Assembly (NCBI RefSeq): GCF_012979235.1
Contig: NZ_JAATWC010000005.1
Location: forward strand, 111,805 to 175,804
Length of the DNA stretch: 64,000 nt
Origin: Dissulfurirhabdus thermomarina
GTDB lineage: Bacteria; Desulfobacterota; Dissulfuribacteria; Dissulfuribacterales; Dissulfurirhabdaceae
Reading direction: 5' to 3'
Of the stretch, positions 8,535 to 17,977 are shown piece after piece (the stretch's first letter is position 1; every line of letters starts with the position of its first letter). Below the pieces are notes generated by a model. The model was not told the origin of the DNA. It worked only from the letters and a program-made list of their open reading frames with translations, and did no database searches. A program made the position numbers and the translations under genes.

Positions 8535-9500
8535 ATGACGTTTTCGATCCCCAGATATGCTCCCGGAACTCGGACCGCTTGGCTGGCGTTCCTGTGCCTC
8601 CTCCCGCTCCTTGCCGCATGTGATCGGGGCCCGGACGATGGCGGCGCCGGGCGGCACGAGGTGGTGCGGCTGGACCGCCTGCAGCCCCTTCCCGGCCGTA
8701 TGCGGGGGAACAATGCACGGCCCTTCCGCATGGCGGTCGCCGCCATGTTGTCCCCGGAGGGGAATCTCCAGGCCTACCGGGACCTGCTCCAGTACCTCGG
8801 GCAGCGGATGGGCCGCCCGGTGGAACTGGTCCAGCGGCGGACCTACCTCGAGGTGAACAAGCTCGTCACCGACGGGCGCGTCGACCTGGCCTTCGTCTGT
8901 ACCGGGGCCTATTGCCAGGCGGCGGGGGAACACCGCATGGAACTGCTCGTGGTGCCCCAGGTGGGGAGCAAGGTGACCTACCGGGCCCTCATCATCGTTC
9001 CCGCCGCCTCCGGGGCCAAGGCCTTCCGGGACCTCGAGGGCCGGGTCTTCGCGTTCACGGATCCGCTCTCCAACACGGGCTACCGATATCCCCGGCGGGT
9101 CCTGGCCGAGATGGGGCGGCGGCCCGGGCCGTTTTTCGGCAGGACCCTCTTCACCTACAGCCACGACCGCTCCATCCGGGCGGTGGCGGAGGGCTTGGCC
9201 GACGGCGCCGCCGTGGACGAGATCGTCTTCGAGCGGCTGGCCAAGGCGGAGCCGGCCCTGGCGGAGCGTGTCCGCGTCATTCTCCGGTCCGAGGAGTTCG
9301 GCATCCCGCCGGTGGTGGTGCCGGCCTCCCTTCCGGATGTGGAAAAGTCGCGGCTTCGCCGGCTCCTGCTCGCTCTCCAAGACGACCCGGAGGGACGGAA
9401 GGCCCTTAAGGCCCTCGGCGTGGACCGGTTCGTGGAAGTGGATCCCGCGCTCTACCGCGTGCCGTGCCAGGAGCCCCGGGAGGAGCGGTGCGAGCGCTGA
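8535..9500 (+). CDS. PhnD-like periplasmic lipoprotein, probable sensor component
   Basis: A 321-residue lipoprotein (lipobox ending LAAC at Cys29) with a PhnD/TAXI-type solute-binding fold: RPFRMAVAAMLSPEGNLQAYRDL, then DGRVDLAFVCTGAY near residue 115 and a DPLSNTGYRYP segment near 178. PhnD proteins usually bind phosphonates for ABC import, but no permease or ATPase gene is nearby. Instead the gene overlaps a histidine kinase gene and lies upstream of ttrBCA-like genes. In known tetrathionate and thiosulfate sensors (TtrS, ThsS) a PhnD-like domain is the periplasmic part of the kinase itself. The inference is that this protein binds a sulfur oxyanion and signals to the separate kinase. GGGAGG supports the ATG at 8535. 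Confidence 0.8.
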   Translation: MTFSIPRYAPGTRTAWLAFLCLLPLLAACDRGPDDGGAGRHEVVRLDRLQPLPGRMRGNNARPFRMAVAAMLSPEGNLQAYRDLLQYLGQRMGRPVELVQRRTYLEVNKLVTDGRVDLAFVCTGAYCQAAGEHRMELLVVPQVGSKVTYRALIIVPAASGAKAFRDLEGRVFAFTDPLSNTGYRYPRRVLAEMGRRPGPFFGRTLFTYSHDRSIRAVAEGLADGAAVDEIVFERLAKAEPALAERVRVILRSEEFGIPPVVVPASLPDVEKSRLRRLLLALQDDPEGRKALKALGVDRFVEVDPALYRVPCQEPREERCER

Positions 9501-10963
9501 AGGGCCGAGGTCCTTGGGGCGGCCGCCCGAGGACCCTCCTGGTGGGGGCCCTGGGCCGGGCGGGGGCCGCCTTTTGGGCCGTGGCCGATTCGGTTCCCAT
9601 CCGCGTCAAGATCATCGGGATGGTGCTGGGAACCGCTTGCCTGGTGGGGTCCTTCGCTACGGTGCACGTCTACCGGGTCATGTCCCGGCAGGTCTCGGAG
9701 CACCTGCGGGAGATGAGCCGTGCCGTGGCCGGGGAACTGTCGGCCCACGCGGGAGATTTCATCCTGGTCAACGACATCTATGGTCTCGACCGGTTGCTCC
9801 GGGAGGCCCGGGCCAACCGGCCCGATCTCCGCTATGCCTTCGTCCTGGACCCGGGCGGCCAGGTCCTCGTTCATACATTCGAGGGCGGATTTCCGCATGA
9901 CCTCCTTCGCGTCCGGCACCGGGCGAAGGACGCGGGCACGATCCGTTTCCTCACCAACGAGGGCAGCGTGTGGGATACCGCCGTGCCGATTTCCGGCGGG
10001 GCGGCCGGGATCCTCCGGGTGGGCATATCGGAACGTCGATCCCGGGCGGTCATCCACTTTCTCGTTCGGGACCTCCTGCTGACCACGCTCCTGGTCATGG
10101 CAGGCGGGGTCCTGCTCTCGGGGCTCCTGACCTGGGTCCTCACGCGGCCCCTGAAGTCCTTGGCGGAGGCCGCCCGCCGTATCCAGGTGGGGGACTACTC
10201 CGCCCGGGTCAGGGAGTTTTCCCGGGACGAGGCCGGGCGGCTCATCTCGGCCTTCAACGAGATGGCCGAGCGGCTCGAGGCCGCCGAGGCCGAGAGGGCC
10301 GGCCGGGAGGCACTCCGCCGGGAGCTCATGGGGCGCGTCCTCGTGGCCCAGGAGGAGGAACGGGCCAGGATCGCCCGGGAACTGCATGACCAGGTGGGGC
10401 AGTCGATCGCCTCGCTCATGGTGGAACTCAAGGTGCTCCAGGGCGTGGCCGGGTGCGAGGCGGCCCGGGCGGGGGTGGAGCGGCTCCGCCATACCCTTAC
10501 CCGGGAACTCGAGGGGATCCATCGCCTTTCCGTGGAGCTGCGGCCGCCCGTCCTGGACGACCTGGGTCTGGCCGCGGCCCTGGATCTGTACGTGACCGAA
10601 TTCATGGAGCAGCACGGGATAGAGGTGGATTTCACTCCCATCGGCGTGGAAGAGGGGCGCCTGCCCGCCCCGGTGGAGATCGGGGTCTACCGGATCATCC
10701 AGGAGGCCCTCACCAACGTGGTGCGGCATGCGGAGGCCCGCCGGGTCACGGTCATCCTGGAACGCCGGGCCGGGCGGATCCGCGGCGTGGTGGAGGACGA
10801 CGGAACCGGCTTCGTGCCCGGGAAGGTCCGCGGCGGCCGGGTCGGCCTCTACGGGATGGAGGAGCGGGCCCAGCTCCTGGGCGGGCGGTTGCACGTGGAC
10901 AGCGAGCCGGGCAGGGGGACCATGGTGGTGCTGGATGTTCCCTTGCCGGGAGGGGCGGGATGA
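9488..10963 (+). CDS. Membrane histidine kinase (HAMP, HisKA_3, HATPase), TtrS-like role
   Basis: A roughly 490-residue sensor kinase. Two membrane segments (near residues 37-65 and 195-220) flank a periplasmic domain of about 130 residues. A HAMP linker follows, then the NarX/DesK-type dimerisation box [10 protein letters not shown] with phospho-acceptor His300, and a C-terminal HATPase with DDGTGF and GLYGMEERA. The start chosen is GTG 9488, inside the end of the PhnD-like gene and after GGGAGGAG; another in-frame start exists at 9464. The gene overlaps its response regulator by ATGA. It would phosphorylate that regulator in response to a periplasmic signal, probably presented by the PhnD-like lipoprotein. 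Confidence 0.85.
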   Translation: MRALKGRGPWGGRPRTLLVGALGRAGAAFWAVADSVPIRVKIIGMVLGTACLVGSFATVHVYRVMSRQVSEHLREMSRAVAGELSAHAGDFILVNDIYGLDRLLREARANRPDLRYAFVLDPGGQVLVHTFEGGFPHDLLRVRHRAKDAGTIRFLTNEGSVWDTAVPISGGAAGILRVGISERRSRAVIHFLVRDLLLTTLLVMAGGVLLSGLLTWVLTRPLKSLAEAARRIQVGDYSARVREFSRDEAGRLISAFNEMAERLEAAEAERAGREALRRELMGRVLVAQEEERARIARELHDQVGQSIASLMVELKVLQGVAGCEAARAGVERLRHTLTRELEGIHRLSVELRPPVLDDLGLAAALDLYVTEFMEQHGIEVDFTPIGVEEGRLPAPVEIGVYRIIQEALTNVVRHAEARRVTVILERRAGRIRGVVEDDGTGFVPGKVRGGRVGLYGMEERAQLLGGRLHVDSEPGRGTMVVLDVPLPGGAG

Positions 10964-11640
10964 CGGAGCGGCTCACCGTGGCCATAGTGGACGACCATGC
11001 CATCCTCCGGGCCGGGCTCCGCCTGCTCCTGGAGGCCGCGCCGGACATGGAGGTGGTAGGGGAGGCCGGGGAGGCCGGCGAGGCGCTGTCCATGATCCGG
11101 GACGCGCGACCGGACGTGGTGCTCCTGGACATCTCCCTCCCCGGGACGAGCGGCCTGGAACTCGTCTCGAGGATCCGTTCCCTCTCTCCCGATTCCCGGA
11201 TCTTGATCCTCACCATGCACGAGGACACCCGCTATCTCGAGCGGGCCCTGGAGGAGGGCGCGGCCGGGTTCCTCCTCAAGAAGGCCATGGACGTCGAGCT
11301 GCTCCTGGGGATCCGGACCGTGGCGCGGGGGGAGCCCTTCATCCACTCCAGCATGGTCGCCGGGCTGCTCGGCGCGGTCCAGCGGCGGCCCCGGGCGGAG
11401 GCCACCGAGGACGGGCGGGATCGGGCCCTCTGGGGCACCCTGAGCCCCAGGGAGCAGGAGGTCATGACGGCCGTGGCCCACGGCCATACCAGCCGGGAGA
11501 TCGCGGACCGGCACCACCTGAGCGAGAAGACGGTGGCCACCTACCGGTCCCGGGCCATGGCCAAGCTGGGGATCTCCAGCAGGGCCGAGCTCGTGGACTT
11601 GGTGCTCCGCCTGGGGCTCATGGACCGCCCGTCGGCCTGA
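10960..11640 (+). CDS. NarL/FixJ-family response regulator, TtrR-like role
   Basis: A 226-residue two-domain regulator. The receiver domain has DD near residues 11-12, phospho-acceptor Asp57 ([10 protein letters not shown]) and Lys near residue 107. The C-terminal LuxR-type helix-turn-helix reads [32 protein letters not shown], given here in overlap with the family's usual pattern. It overlaps the kinase gene by four bases. The downstream ttrBCA-like operon on the same strand is the obvious target, as in ttrRS-ttrBCA systems. The family call is secure; the regulated promoter is inferred from position. Confidence 0.87.
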   Translation: MTERLTVAIVDDHAILRAGLRLLLEAAPDMEVVGEAGEAGEALSMIRDARPDVVLLDISLPGTSGLELVSRIRSLSPDSRILILTMHEDTRYLERALEEGAAGFLLKKAMDVELLLGIRTVARGEPFIHSSMVAGLLGAVQRRPRAEATEDGRDRALWGTLSPREQEVMTAVAHGHTSREIADRHHLSEKTVATYRSRAMAKLGISSRAELVDLVLRLGLMDRPSA

Positions 11641-11672
11641 CACATCGCCTTCCCCGCCGGTCGCGGCCGGTG

Positions 11673-11749
11673 TCGGGGATCTTCCTACACGTCCGGGCGG
11701 CCTGTCCGGTCAACTCCGACAAAACTATCCAAGATTCCCCGATTTTTTT
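11673..11749 (+). terminator. Long-loop terminator, possible attenuator before ttrB
   Basis: TCGGGGATCTT at 11673-11683 can pair with AAGATTCCCCGA at 11731-11742 (one bulge), and seven T residues follow at 11743-11749. A competing pairing exists: TGTCGG at 11671-11676 with CCGACA at 11716-11721, which would break the terminator stem. It lies between the regulator stop and the ttrB-like start. It may simply end the sensor operon or may govern read-through into the reductase genes. Confidence 0.55.
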
Positions 11750-11873
11750 CGTGCGCCGGTGGATCTACCCTGGTTGTGGTCGGCAGGGTGAGCCGGGCGG
11801 CGGCGTCACCCGCCAGCGGCCGGGCCGGGCGCCTTCGCAGTGCTTGCGGATAGGGATCTCAGGAGGTTTCACC

Positions 11874-12599
11874 ATGGCATTCATGGACATCGAACCCCAG
11901 GAAATTCGGCGGCGGATGACGGAGGACCTCAGGCGGGCCCTCGCCAAGCCCATGAACGAGCGGCACTGGGTCATGGTCCTGGACCTGGCCAAGTGCGTGG
12001 GCTGCACGGCCTGCACCACGGCCTGCGTGGCCGAGAACCACCTCCCGCCGGGTGTGGTCTACCGGCCCGTCATTGAGCGGGAGATCGGCCGGTATCCCAA
12101 CGTTCGAAAGACCTTCATGCCCCGCCCGTGCATGCAGTGTGACAATCCGCCGTGCGTCAAGGTCTGCCCGGCCCACGCCACCTGGAAGCGGCCCGACGGC
12201 ATCGTGGAGATCGACTACGACAAGTGCATCGGGTGCCGCTACTGCATCAATGCCTGCCCCTACTCCGCCAGGACCTTCGACAAGGGCTTCTACTACAGCG
12301 ATGGCACCCCGTACATCCCGGACTACGAAAAGAAACCCGCCTTCGAGTACGGCAGGACGTGGCCCAGGCGAAACCGCCACGATTCCCCGGCGGGCAACGC
12401 CCGAAAGTGCACCTTCTGCCTTCACCGGATCGACAAGGGGCTCTTGCCCGCCTGCGTCACCACCTGTCTCGGGGACGCCACCTACTTCGGCGATTCCAAC
12501 GACCCGGACAGCCTCGTCTCCCGCCTGATCGCCTCGCCCCGGGTGATGCGGCTCAAGGCGGAGTTCGGGACCCGTCCGAGCACCTATTACCTGGTATAG
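11874..12599 (+). CDS. ttrB: Tetrathionate reductase subunit B-like ferredoxin
   Basis: A 241-residue electron-transfer subunit with four [4Fe-4S] cysteine groups: [35 protein letters not shown] and CTFC...CVTTC. An insertion of about 40 residues between the third and fourth groups ([19 protein letters not shown] and onward) is like that in TtrB relatives. There is no Tat signal at the N-terminus, unlike enteric TtrB, so it must travel with the catalytic subunit if it works in the periplasm. AGGAGG precedes the ATG. It is followed by NrfD-type and TtrA-type genes, giving the order B-C-A seen in enteric bacteria. Confidence 0.82.
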   Translation: MAFMDIEPQEIRRRMTEDLRRALAKPMNERHWVMVLDLAKCVGCTACTTACVAENHLPPGVVYRPVIEREIGRYPNVRKTFMPRPCMQCDNPPCVKVCPAHATWKRPDGIVEIDYDKCIGCRYCINACPYSARTFDKGFYYSDGTPYIPDYEKKPAFEYGRTWPRRNRHDSPAGNARKCTFCLHRIDKGLLPACVTTCLGDATYFGDSNDPDSLVSRLIASPRVMRLKAEFGTRPSTYYLV

Positions 12600-12608
12600 G
12601 GGGAGAAG

Positions 12609-13874
12609 ATGAAAAAGCGGTTGAACGGCTTGGCCTGGCTGCTGGCCTCGGTTGGTTTCGTGATCGGCCTCTACGGCCTCTACCAGCGCTTCACCCTCGG
12701 TCACCGCATGGCCGATTACGGCTCCTACATCCCGTGGGGCCTCTGGGTGGCGGCCTACATCTACTTCATCGGTCTCTCCGCCGGGTCTTTCCTCCTGTCC
12801 ACGCTGGTCTACGTGGCCCGGATCGAGCGCCTGGAGAAGATCGGCAAGCTGTCCCTCTTCACCGCCTTCGCCTGCCTGGTGGGTGCCCTGATCTCCATCT
12901 GGCTGGACCTGGGCCACGAGTTCCGCGTGTACCGGGTGGTCCTCCACCCGAACTTCCGGTCCATGATGTCGTGGATGGGCATCCTGTATTCGAGCTATTT
13001 CCTGATCATCCTGGTGGAACTCTGGTTTGCCATGCGGGTGGACCTCATCGCCGCCGGAAGGGGGCAGGGGGCCTCGGCGGCCCTGGCCAGGGTGGTGGCC
13101 CTCGGTTCCACGGACACCTCGGACTCGGCCGTGGAGAGGGACCGGCGGATCCTGAAGGTCCTGGGCTCCATCGGGGTCCCCCTGGCCATCGCCTTCCACG
13201 GCGGCGTCGGCGCCCTCTTCGGGGTGGTCGGCGCCCGGACATACTGGCACAGCGGCCTGACCCCCATCGCCTTCCTGGTGGGGGCACTGGCGTCGGGCGG
13301 CGCCCTCCTGGCCGCCATCGTCTACGTGTGGGGACCCGACCGGGACGGCCCGGCCTTCGAGGACATGATGCGGTTCTTGGGCAAGGTGGTCCTGGCCATC
13401 GTCCTGCTGGACCTGCTCCTCGAGGTCTCGGAGTTCTTCGTCGGCCTCTACTCGGAGATCCCCGACGAGGCCATTCCGATCCGGGCGGTGCTCTTCGGGT
13501 CCCGGTGGTACGTCTTCTGGGTGGTGCACATCTTCTTCGGGGTCCTGGTGCCGGTGTGGCTGCTCTTCCGAAACGCCGTGCTCCGCCGTACCGGGGAAGG
13601 GGGGCGTGCCGCGGGCGCCGTGGCCCTGGCCGGGTTCTTGGTGGCCGTCACCTTCATGGCGGTACGGCTGAACATCGTCATCCCGGCCCAGATCAACCCC
13701 GAGATCGCCGGCCTCGAGTATGCCTTCACGGGGCCGGGCCTCAAGTACACCTACCTGCCCACCCTCGGCGAATGGTTGGTGACCGTATGGGTCTCGTCCT
13801 TCTCCGTGTTGCTCTTCCTCGTCGGGTACAAGCTGCTGCCAATCGTGGGCCGCGATGATCGGGAGGTTGCCTGA
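12609..13874 (+). CDS. ttrC: NrfD/PsrC-type membrane anchor, TtrC-like
   Basis: A 421-residue integral membrane protein of the NrfD (polysulfide reductase C) superfamily with about nine hydrophobic segments. SYIPWGLWVAAYIYFIGLSAGSF near residue 40 is the family's quinone-side signature. Such subunits oxidise menaquinol and pass electrons to the ferredoxin subunit. The gene follows ttrB by nine bases and overlaps ttrA by one base (TGATG). It completes a three-subunit membrane reductase. The family is certain; the tetrathionate role rests on the neighbours. Confidence 0.85.
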   Translation: MKKRLNGLAWLLASVGFVIGLYGLYQRFTLGHRMADYGSYIPWGLWVAAYIYFIGLSAGSFLLSTLVYVARIERLEKIGKLSLFTAFACLVGALISIWLDLGHEFRVYRVVLHPNFRSMMSWMGILYSSYFLIILVELWFAMRVDLIAAGRGQGASAALARVVALGSTDTSDSAVERDRRILKVLGSIGVPLAIAFHGGVGALFGVVGARTYWHSGLTPIAFLVGALASGGALLAAIVYVWGPDRDGPAFEDMMRFLGKVVLAIVLLDLLLEVSEFFVGLYSEIPDEAIPIRAVLFGSRWYVFWVVHIFFGVLVPVWLLFRNAVLRRTGEGGRAAGAVALAGFLVAVTFMAVRLNIVIPAQINPEIAGLEYAFTGPGLKYTYLPTLGEWLVTVWVSSFSVLLFLVGYKLLPIVGRDDREVA

Positions 13875-16800
13875 TGTCCGCCAAAGATCGCAATGGAAAA
13901 GTCGACCGCTACGACACCATGGAGGTGGACGGGCGGAGGATCCGCCTGAGCCGCCGGGGTTTCCTGAAGAGCACCGCCTTCCTGGGCGGGCTCGCCGCCG
14001 CCTCCGGGCTGCCCGGGTTCGATGCCTGGGGCGGCAAGCGCGGGGGACGGCGGCATCTCGCTGCCAACGCCTATCCCTTCGACCGGCCGGAAGGCGTGAT
14101 CTATACCTGCTGCCTCCAGTGCCACACGGCTTGTACCATCAAGGCCAAGGTCCTGGACGGGGTCATGGTGAAGGTGGACGGGAATCCCTACAGCCCCATG
14201 AACATGAACCCCCACCTTCCTTACACCATGAAGCCCCAAGACGCGGTGGTCTTCGACGGGCGGCTCTGTTCGAAGGGCCAGGCGGGGGTCCAGACACTCT
14301 ATGACCCTTACCGGATTCGAAAGGTCCTGAAGCGGAAGCCCGGGAGCCGCAGGGGCGAAAACAAGTGGGTCACCATCGATTTCGACAAGGCCGTGGACGA
14401 GATCGTCAACGGCGGCGACCTCTTCGGGGAAGGCAAGGTGCCGGGTCTCAAGGACCTCTTCGCGGTCCGTGATCCGGCCGTCATGAAGGAGCTGAAGGCC
14501 GACGCCGCGGCGGTGGCCCGGGGTGACATGACGGCGGCGGACTTTCGCAAGAAGCACCGGGCCCGCCTGGATCTCCTCATCGACCCGGAGCATCCGGACC
14601 TCGGGCCCGTCAACAACCAGTTCGTCTTCCTGGCGGGTCGGATCGAGCACGGCCGGAAGGAGTTTTCCCAGAGGTGGCTGAAGAACGCCTTCGGTTCCGT
14701 CAACTGGTACGAGCACACCACCGTGTGTGAGCAGTCGCACCACATCGCCTACAACGAGATGACCTCCCGGTACAAGGGCGGCAAGTGGCACCCGGTGCTG
14801 AAGGAGTACCGCGAGGATTACGGCGGCGGCAAGCATCACATGAAGCCGGACGTGCCCAACTGCGAGTTCGTGATCTTCTTCGGCACGAGCCCCTTCGAGG
14901 CCAACTTCGGGCCCACCAACTGGACCTCTTACATCACCAACGCCCAGGCCAAGCGCAACTTCCGCTTCGCGGTGGTGGACTCCCGCCTGAGCAAGACCGC
15001 GGCCAAGGCCAACTACTGGGTGCCCGTGCGCCCCGGCGGCGACGCCCCTCTGGCCCTGGGCATGCTGCGGTGGATCATCGAAAACGGCCGCTACAACGAG
15101 GCCTACCTCCGGGCGGCCAACCGGGCCGCCGCCGCGGCCAACGGGGACACCACCTGGACCAATGCCACCCATCTCGTGCGGTTGTCCGGCGACGGGAAGC
15201 GGGGCGTCAAGCTCCTTCGAGGCGACGAGTGCAAGCTCTGCGGGGAGCACAGCTTCATGGTCAGCGTCGGCGGGCGGCTGCGGCCCTTCGATCCTTACGC
15301 CGAGAAGGGGGAGCCCCTGGTGGGGGACCTGTTCGCGGAAGGAGAGGTGAACGGGGTCCGGTACAAGACCGCCTTCGCCCTGCTCCGGGACCTGGTGATG
15401 GAACGCAGCCTCGAACAGTGGGCCGAGGCCGCGGGCGTACCGGTGAAGCAGGTGGTGGCCCTGGCCCGCGAGTTCACCTCCCACGGGCGCAGGGCGGTGG
15501 CCGACCTCTACCGCGGCCCCGTTCAGCACACCAACGGCTACTACAACGGGCAGGCCATCCTCACCCTGAACCTCATGGTGGGCAACGGGGACTGGAAGGG
15601 CGGCCTCATGGTGGGCGGCGGCCACTGGCACGAGGACGGGAGCAAGAAGGGACAGCCGTTCCCGGTGAAGAAGGGGCTTCACCCAGGCAAGGTGGGGTCC
15701 TTCGGGGTCACGCTGTCACGGGAGAAGTGGCACTACGAGGACACCACCCTGTTCCGGCGGCACGGGTACCCGGCCCGCCGGACGTGGTACCCCTACACCG
15801 GCAACGTCTACCAGGAGGTCATCCCCAGCGCGGCGGACGGTTACCCTTACCCGATCAAGGCCCTCTTCCTCCACAAGGGGACACCGGCCTTCTCCGTTCC
15901 CGGGGCCAACGCCACCATCGAGACCCTGCGGGATCCGAAGAAGATCCCCCTGGTGTTCGCAGATGACATCGTCATCGGCGAAACCAGCATGTACGCCGAC
16001 TACATCTTTCCCGACACGGCCATCTGGGAGCGCTGGGGCCTCCCCCACCTCACGCCCGCCGTCCCCACCCGGGGGAGCAAGGTCCGCCAGCCCGCGGTGG
16101 CCCCCCTGGTGGAGACCTGCACGGTCTTCGGGGTCGAGCAGCCCATCTCCATGGAGGCCCTCATGCTGGCCATCGCCGAACGGCTGGGCCTGCCGGGCTA
16201 CGGAAGGGACGGTTTCGGGCCCGGCCTCGACTTCCGGACCCGGGAGGACTTCTACCTCAAGATGGTGGCCAACATCGCCTACGGCGACAAGGGAGGCAAG
16301 GACAAGGTCCCCCCGGCCGGCACCGGGGAGATGGAAATCTTCCGCAAGGCCCGGCGGCATCTTGCCGGCACGGTCTTCGACGAGAAGCGCTGGAAGGCCG
16401 CAGTGGGAGGCGGCGAGGACCTCTGGCGGCGGGTGGTGTACGTGCTCAACCGGGGCGGCCGCTTCGAGGGGGCGGAAAAGGCCTACGAGGGCGCCCGGAT
16501 GCACCACCGTTTCGCCAGCCAGTTCAACCTCTTCGTGGAACACGTCGCCCTGGGCCGCCACAGCATGACCGGCGAGAACTTCTCCGGCCTGCCCATCTTC
16601 GAGCCCGTTCGGGACGCGGCCGGGCGGGTGGTGACCACCGGTGACGACTACCCCTTCCAGCTCTTCACCTACAAGCTGATCCTCGGCGGCCAGTCCCGGA
16701 CCATCAGCAACTACTGGACCATGGTGTCCGAGCAGGAACGCAACTACGTCCAGATGAACCGATCCGACGGCCGGCGGCTCGGCCTCCGTGACGGCGACTT

Positions 16801-17128
16801 GGTCCGCCTCGAGGGACCGAGCAACTCCAGGGGCCGCATCCCCCTCCTGGACAGCGAGTTCAAGGAGGTGGTGGGCGTGGTCCGGCTCGAGGAAGGGATC
16901 CGGCCGGGCACTGTGGTCGCCAGCTGGAGCTACGGCCATTGGGCCTACGGCTCCCGCGACGTCACGGTGGACGGTGCCCTGGTGAAGGGCGATCCCCGCC
17001 GCGGCGCCGGGCTGTGCCCGAACGCGGTCATGATGGTGGACCCGGCGGTCCGGAACATGTGCCTCTCCGACCCCATCGGCGGCAGCTGTTCCTTCTACGA
17101 CTCGTGGGTCCGGGTGGTCAAGGTCTGA
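13874..17128 (+). CDS. ttrA: Tetrathionate reductase catalytic subunit TtrA homologue
   Basis: A 1084-residue molybdoenzyme, close to the usual TtrA length of just over 1000. The Tat signal is LSRRGFLKS near residues 29-37. The [4Fe-4S] motif is CLQCHTACTIK with a distal cysteine in RLCSKGQAG. TtrA-type features include VNGGDLFGEGKVPGLKDL, TWTNATHLV and REFTSHGRRAV, which match the enteric enzyme as I recall it. Cys285 (TTVCEQSHH) lies at the expected molybdenum ligand site. The enzyme would reduce tetrathionate to thiosulfate in the periplasm; a related sulfur oxyanion is possible. An arsenate reductase assignment was considered and fits less well. It is the last subunit of the B-C-A operon. 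Confidence 0.85.
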   Translation: MSAKDRNGKVDRYDTMEVDGRRIRLSRRGFLKSTAFLGGLAAASGLPGFDAWGGKRGGRRHLAANAYPFDRPEGVIYTCCLQCHTACTIKAKVLDGVMVKVDGNPYSPMNMNPHLPYTMKPQDAVVFDGRLCSKGQAGVQTLYDPYRIRKVLKRKPGSRRGENKWVTIDFDKAVDEIVNGGDLFGEGKVPGLKDLFAVRDPAVMKELKADAAAVARGDMTAADFRKKHRARLDLLIDPEHPDLGPVNNQFVFLAGRIEHGRKEFSQRWLKNAFGSVNWYEHTTVCEQSHHIAYNEMTSRYKGGKWHPVLKEYREDYGGGKHHMKPDVPNCEFVIFFGTSPFEANFGPTNWTSYITNAQAKRNFRFAVVDSRLSKTAAKANYWVPVRPGGDAPLALGMLRWIIENGRYNEAYLRAANRAAAAANGDTTWTNATHLVRLSGDGKRGVKLLRGDECKLCGEHSFMVSVGGRLRPFDPYAEKGEPLVGDLFAEGEVNGVRYKTAFALLRDLVMERSLEQWAEAAGVPVKQVVALAREFTSHGRRAVADLYRGPVQHTNGYYNGQAILTLNLMVGNGDWKGGLMVGGGHWHEDGSKKGQPFPVKKGLHPGKVGSFGVTLSREKWHYEDTTLFRRHGYPARRTWYPYTGNVYQEVIPSAADGYPYPIKALFLHKGTPAFSVPGANATIETLRDPKKIPLVFADDIVIGETSMYADYIFPDTAIWERWGLPHLTPAVPTRGSKVRQPAVAPLVETCTVFGVEQPISMEALMLAIAERLGLPGYGRDGFGPGLDFRTREDFYLKMVANIAYGDKGGKDKVPPAGTGEMEIFRKARRHLAGTVFDEKRWKAAVGGGEDLWRRVVYVLNRGGRFEGAEKAYEGARMHHRFASQFNLFVEHVALGRHSMTGENFSGLPIFEPVRDAAGRVVTTGDDYPFQLFTYKLILGGQSRTISNYWTMVSEQERNYVQMNRSDGRRLGLRDGDLVRLEGPSNSRGRIPLLDSEFKEVVGVVRLEEGIRPGTVVASWSYGHWAYGSRDVTVDGALVKGDPRRGAGLCPNAVMMVDPAVRNMCLSDPIGGSCSFYDSWVRVVKV

Positions 17129-17129
17129 C

Positions 17130-17912
17130 ATGCCACCGGTACGGTCTTCTCTCTCCAGGGCGGAGGTCCCCGCTCCTCCCTGGCTCATCGCACTCCTCCT
17201 CTTCTTGTCCTGCCTCCCCGCCGCGTGCAGGGAGGCAGGACACCCCTCCGGGGGCGGGGGCGGCCGAGAGGCCACGCCCGGGGAGAGCGGGGCGGGGGAA
17301 AGGACGGCGGCGCGCTACGCGGCCTTGGTCCGGGCCGGCGACCGGGCCTTCCGGAACGGGGACTTCGCCGGCGCCGCGGAGCGTTTCAGGTCGGCCATCG
17401 TGATCCGGCCCGCCGACGATGCGGCCTGGAGCCGCTACCGGCTGGCCGTCCTGGCGGCCGCCGGCGACGACTACCTCACCTCGGTACCGGAGGATCGCTA
17501 CCGCGTGACGCCGGCGGAGCTGGAACAGGCGCTCCGGGGTGGCGGGCCGGGCTTTTTCCTGCTGGACGTCCGCGACCCCGAGGAATTCGACAAGGGACAT
17601 CTCAAGGACGCGGTCAACATCCCCTTCCGCCGGGTCCTCAGGCACCTGGACTTGCTTCCCGGGAAGGACGCCCCGATCCTGCTCGTCTGCCATACCCAGC
17701 GCCGGGCCATCCACGTCCTGGTGGTCTTGCGGGAGCTCGGCTTCACCCGGGTCTATACCCTCAAGGGCGGCTACGCGGCCTATCTCAAGTGGAAACGCCG
17801 GGGTGCCGGGGCGGCGGGGGGGGTGATGCAGCCACCGGCCGGCCGTCCCGGGGGCGGGCCGGCGGGCGACACGTCCTCCGGCGACGCCGAGGAGGAAGAC
17901 TTCGGCTGTTGA
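17130..17912 (+). CDS. Rhodanese-domain lipoprotein
   Basis: A 260-residue exported protein. A hydrophobic N-terminus ends in the lipobox LPAAC (Cys33). Residues about 60-110 look like one tetratricopeptide-type helix pair (AALVRAGDRAFRNGDFAGAAERF). A rhodanese domain follows (about 125-225) with DVRDPEEFDKGHLKDAVNIP and catalytic Cys187 in LVCHTQRRA. Rhodaneses carry sulfane sulfur on that cysteine. The gene begins one base after the ttrA stop, so it is part of the reductase operon. It may handle sulfur released by or fed to the reductase. The tail is glycine- and acid-rich and ends in Cys. Confidence 0.82.
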   Translation: MPPVRSSLSRAEVPAPPWLIALLLFLSCLPAACREAGHPSGGGGGREATPGESGAGERTAARYAALVRAGDRAFRNGDFAGAAERFRSAIVIRPADDAAWSRYRLAVLAAAGDDYLTSVPEDRYRVTPAELEQALRGGGPGFFLLDVRDPEEFDKGHLKDAVNIPFRRVLRHLDLLPGKDAPILLVCHTQRRAIHVLVVLRELGFTRVYTLKGGYAAYLKWKRRGAGAAGGVMQPPAGRPGGGPAGDTSSGDAEEEDFGC

Positions 17913-17977
17913 GTTGAGCGGCGCCGCTGGGGCCGTCTCGGCGAGGGATGAACGTGCAACACGACAAGGAGGGATTC

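Noticed and set aside
8535..9500. Phosphonate ABC importer
   Set aside because: Only the PhnD-like protein is present; no permease or ATPase gene is near, and it overlaps a histidine kinase gene.
13874..17128. Arsenate respiratory reductase ArrA
   Set aside because: Length and motifs such as GGDLFGEG and TWTNATHLV match TtrA better, and B-C-A order with a TtrR-like regulator supports tetrathionate. The arsenic genes in this window are of the detoxifying kind and lie elsewhere.
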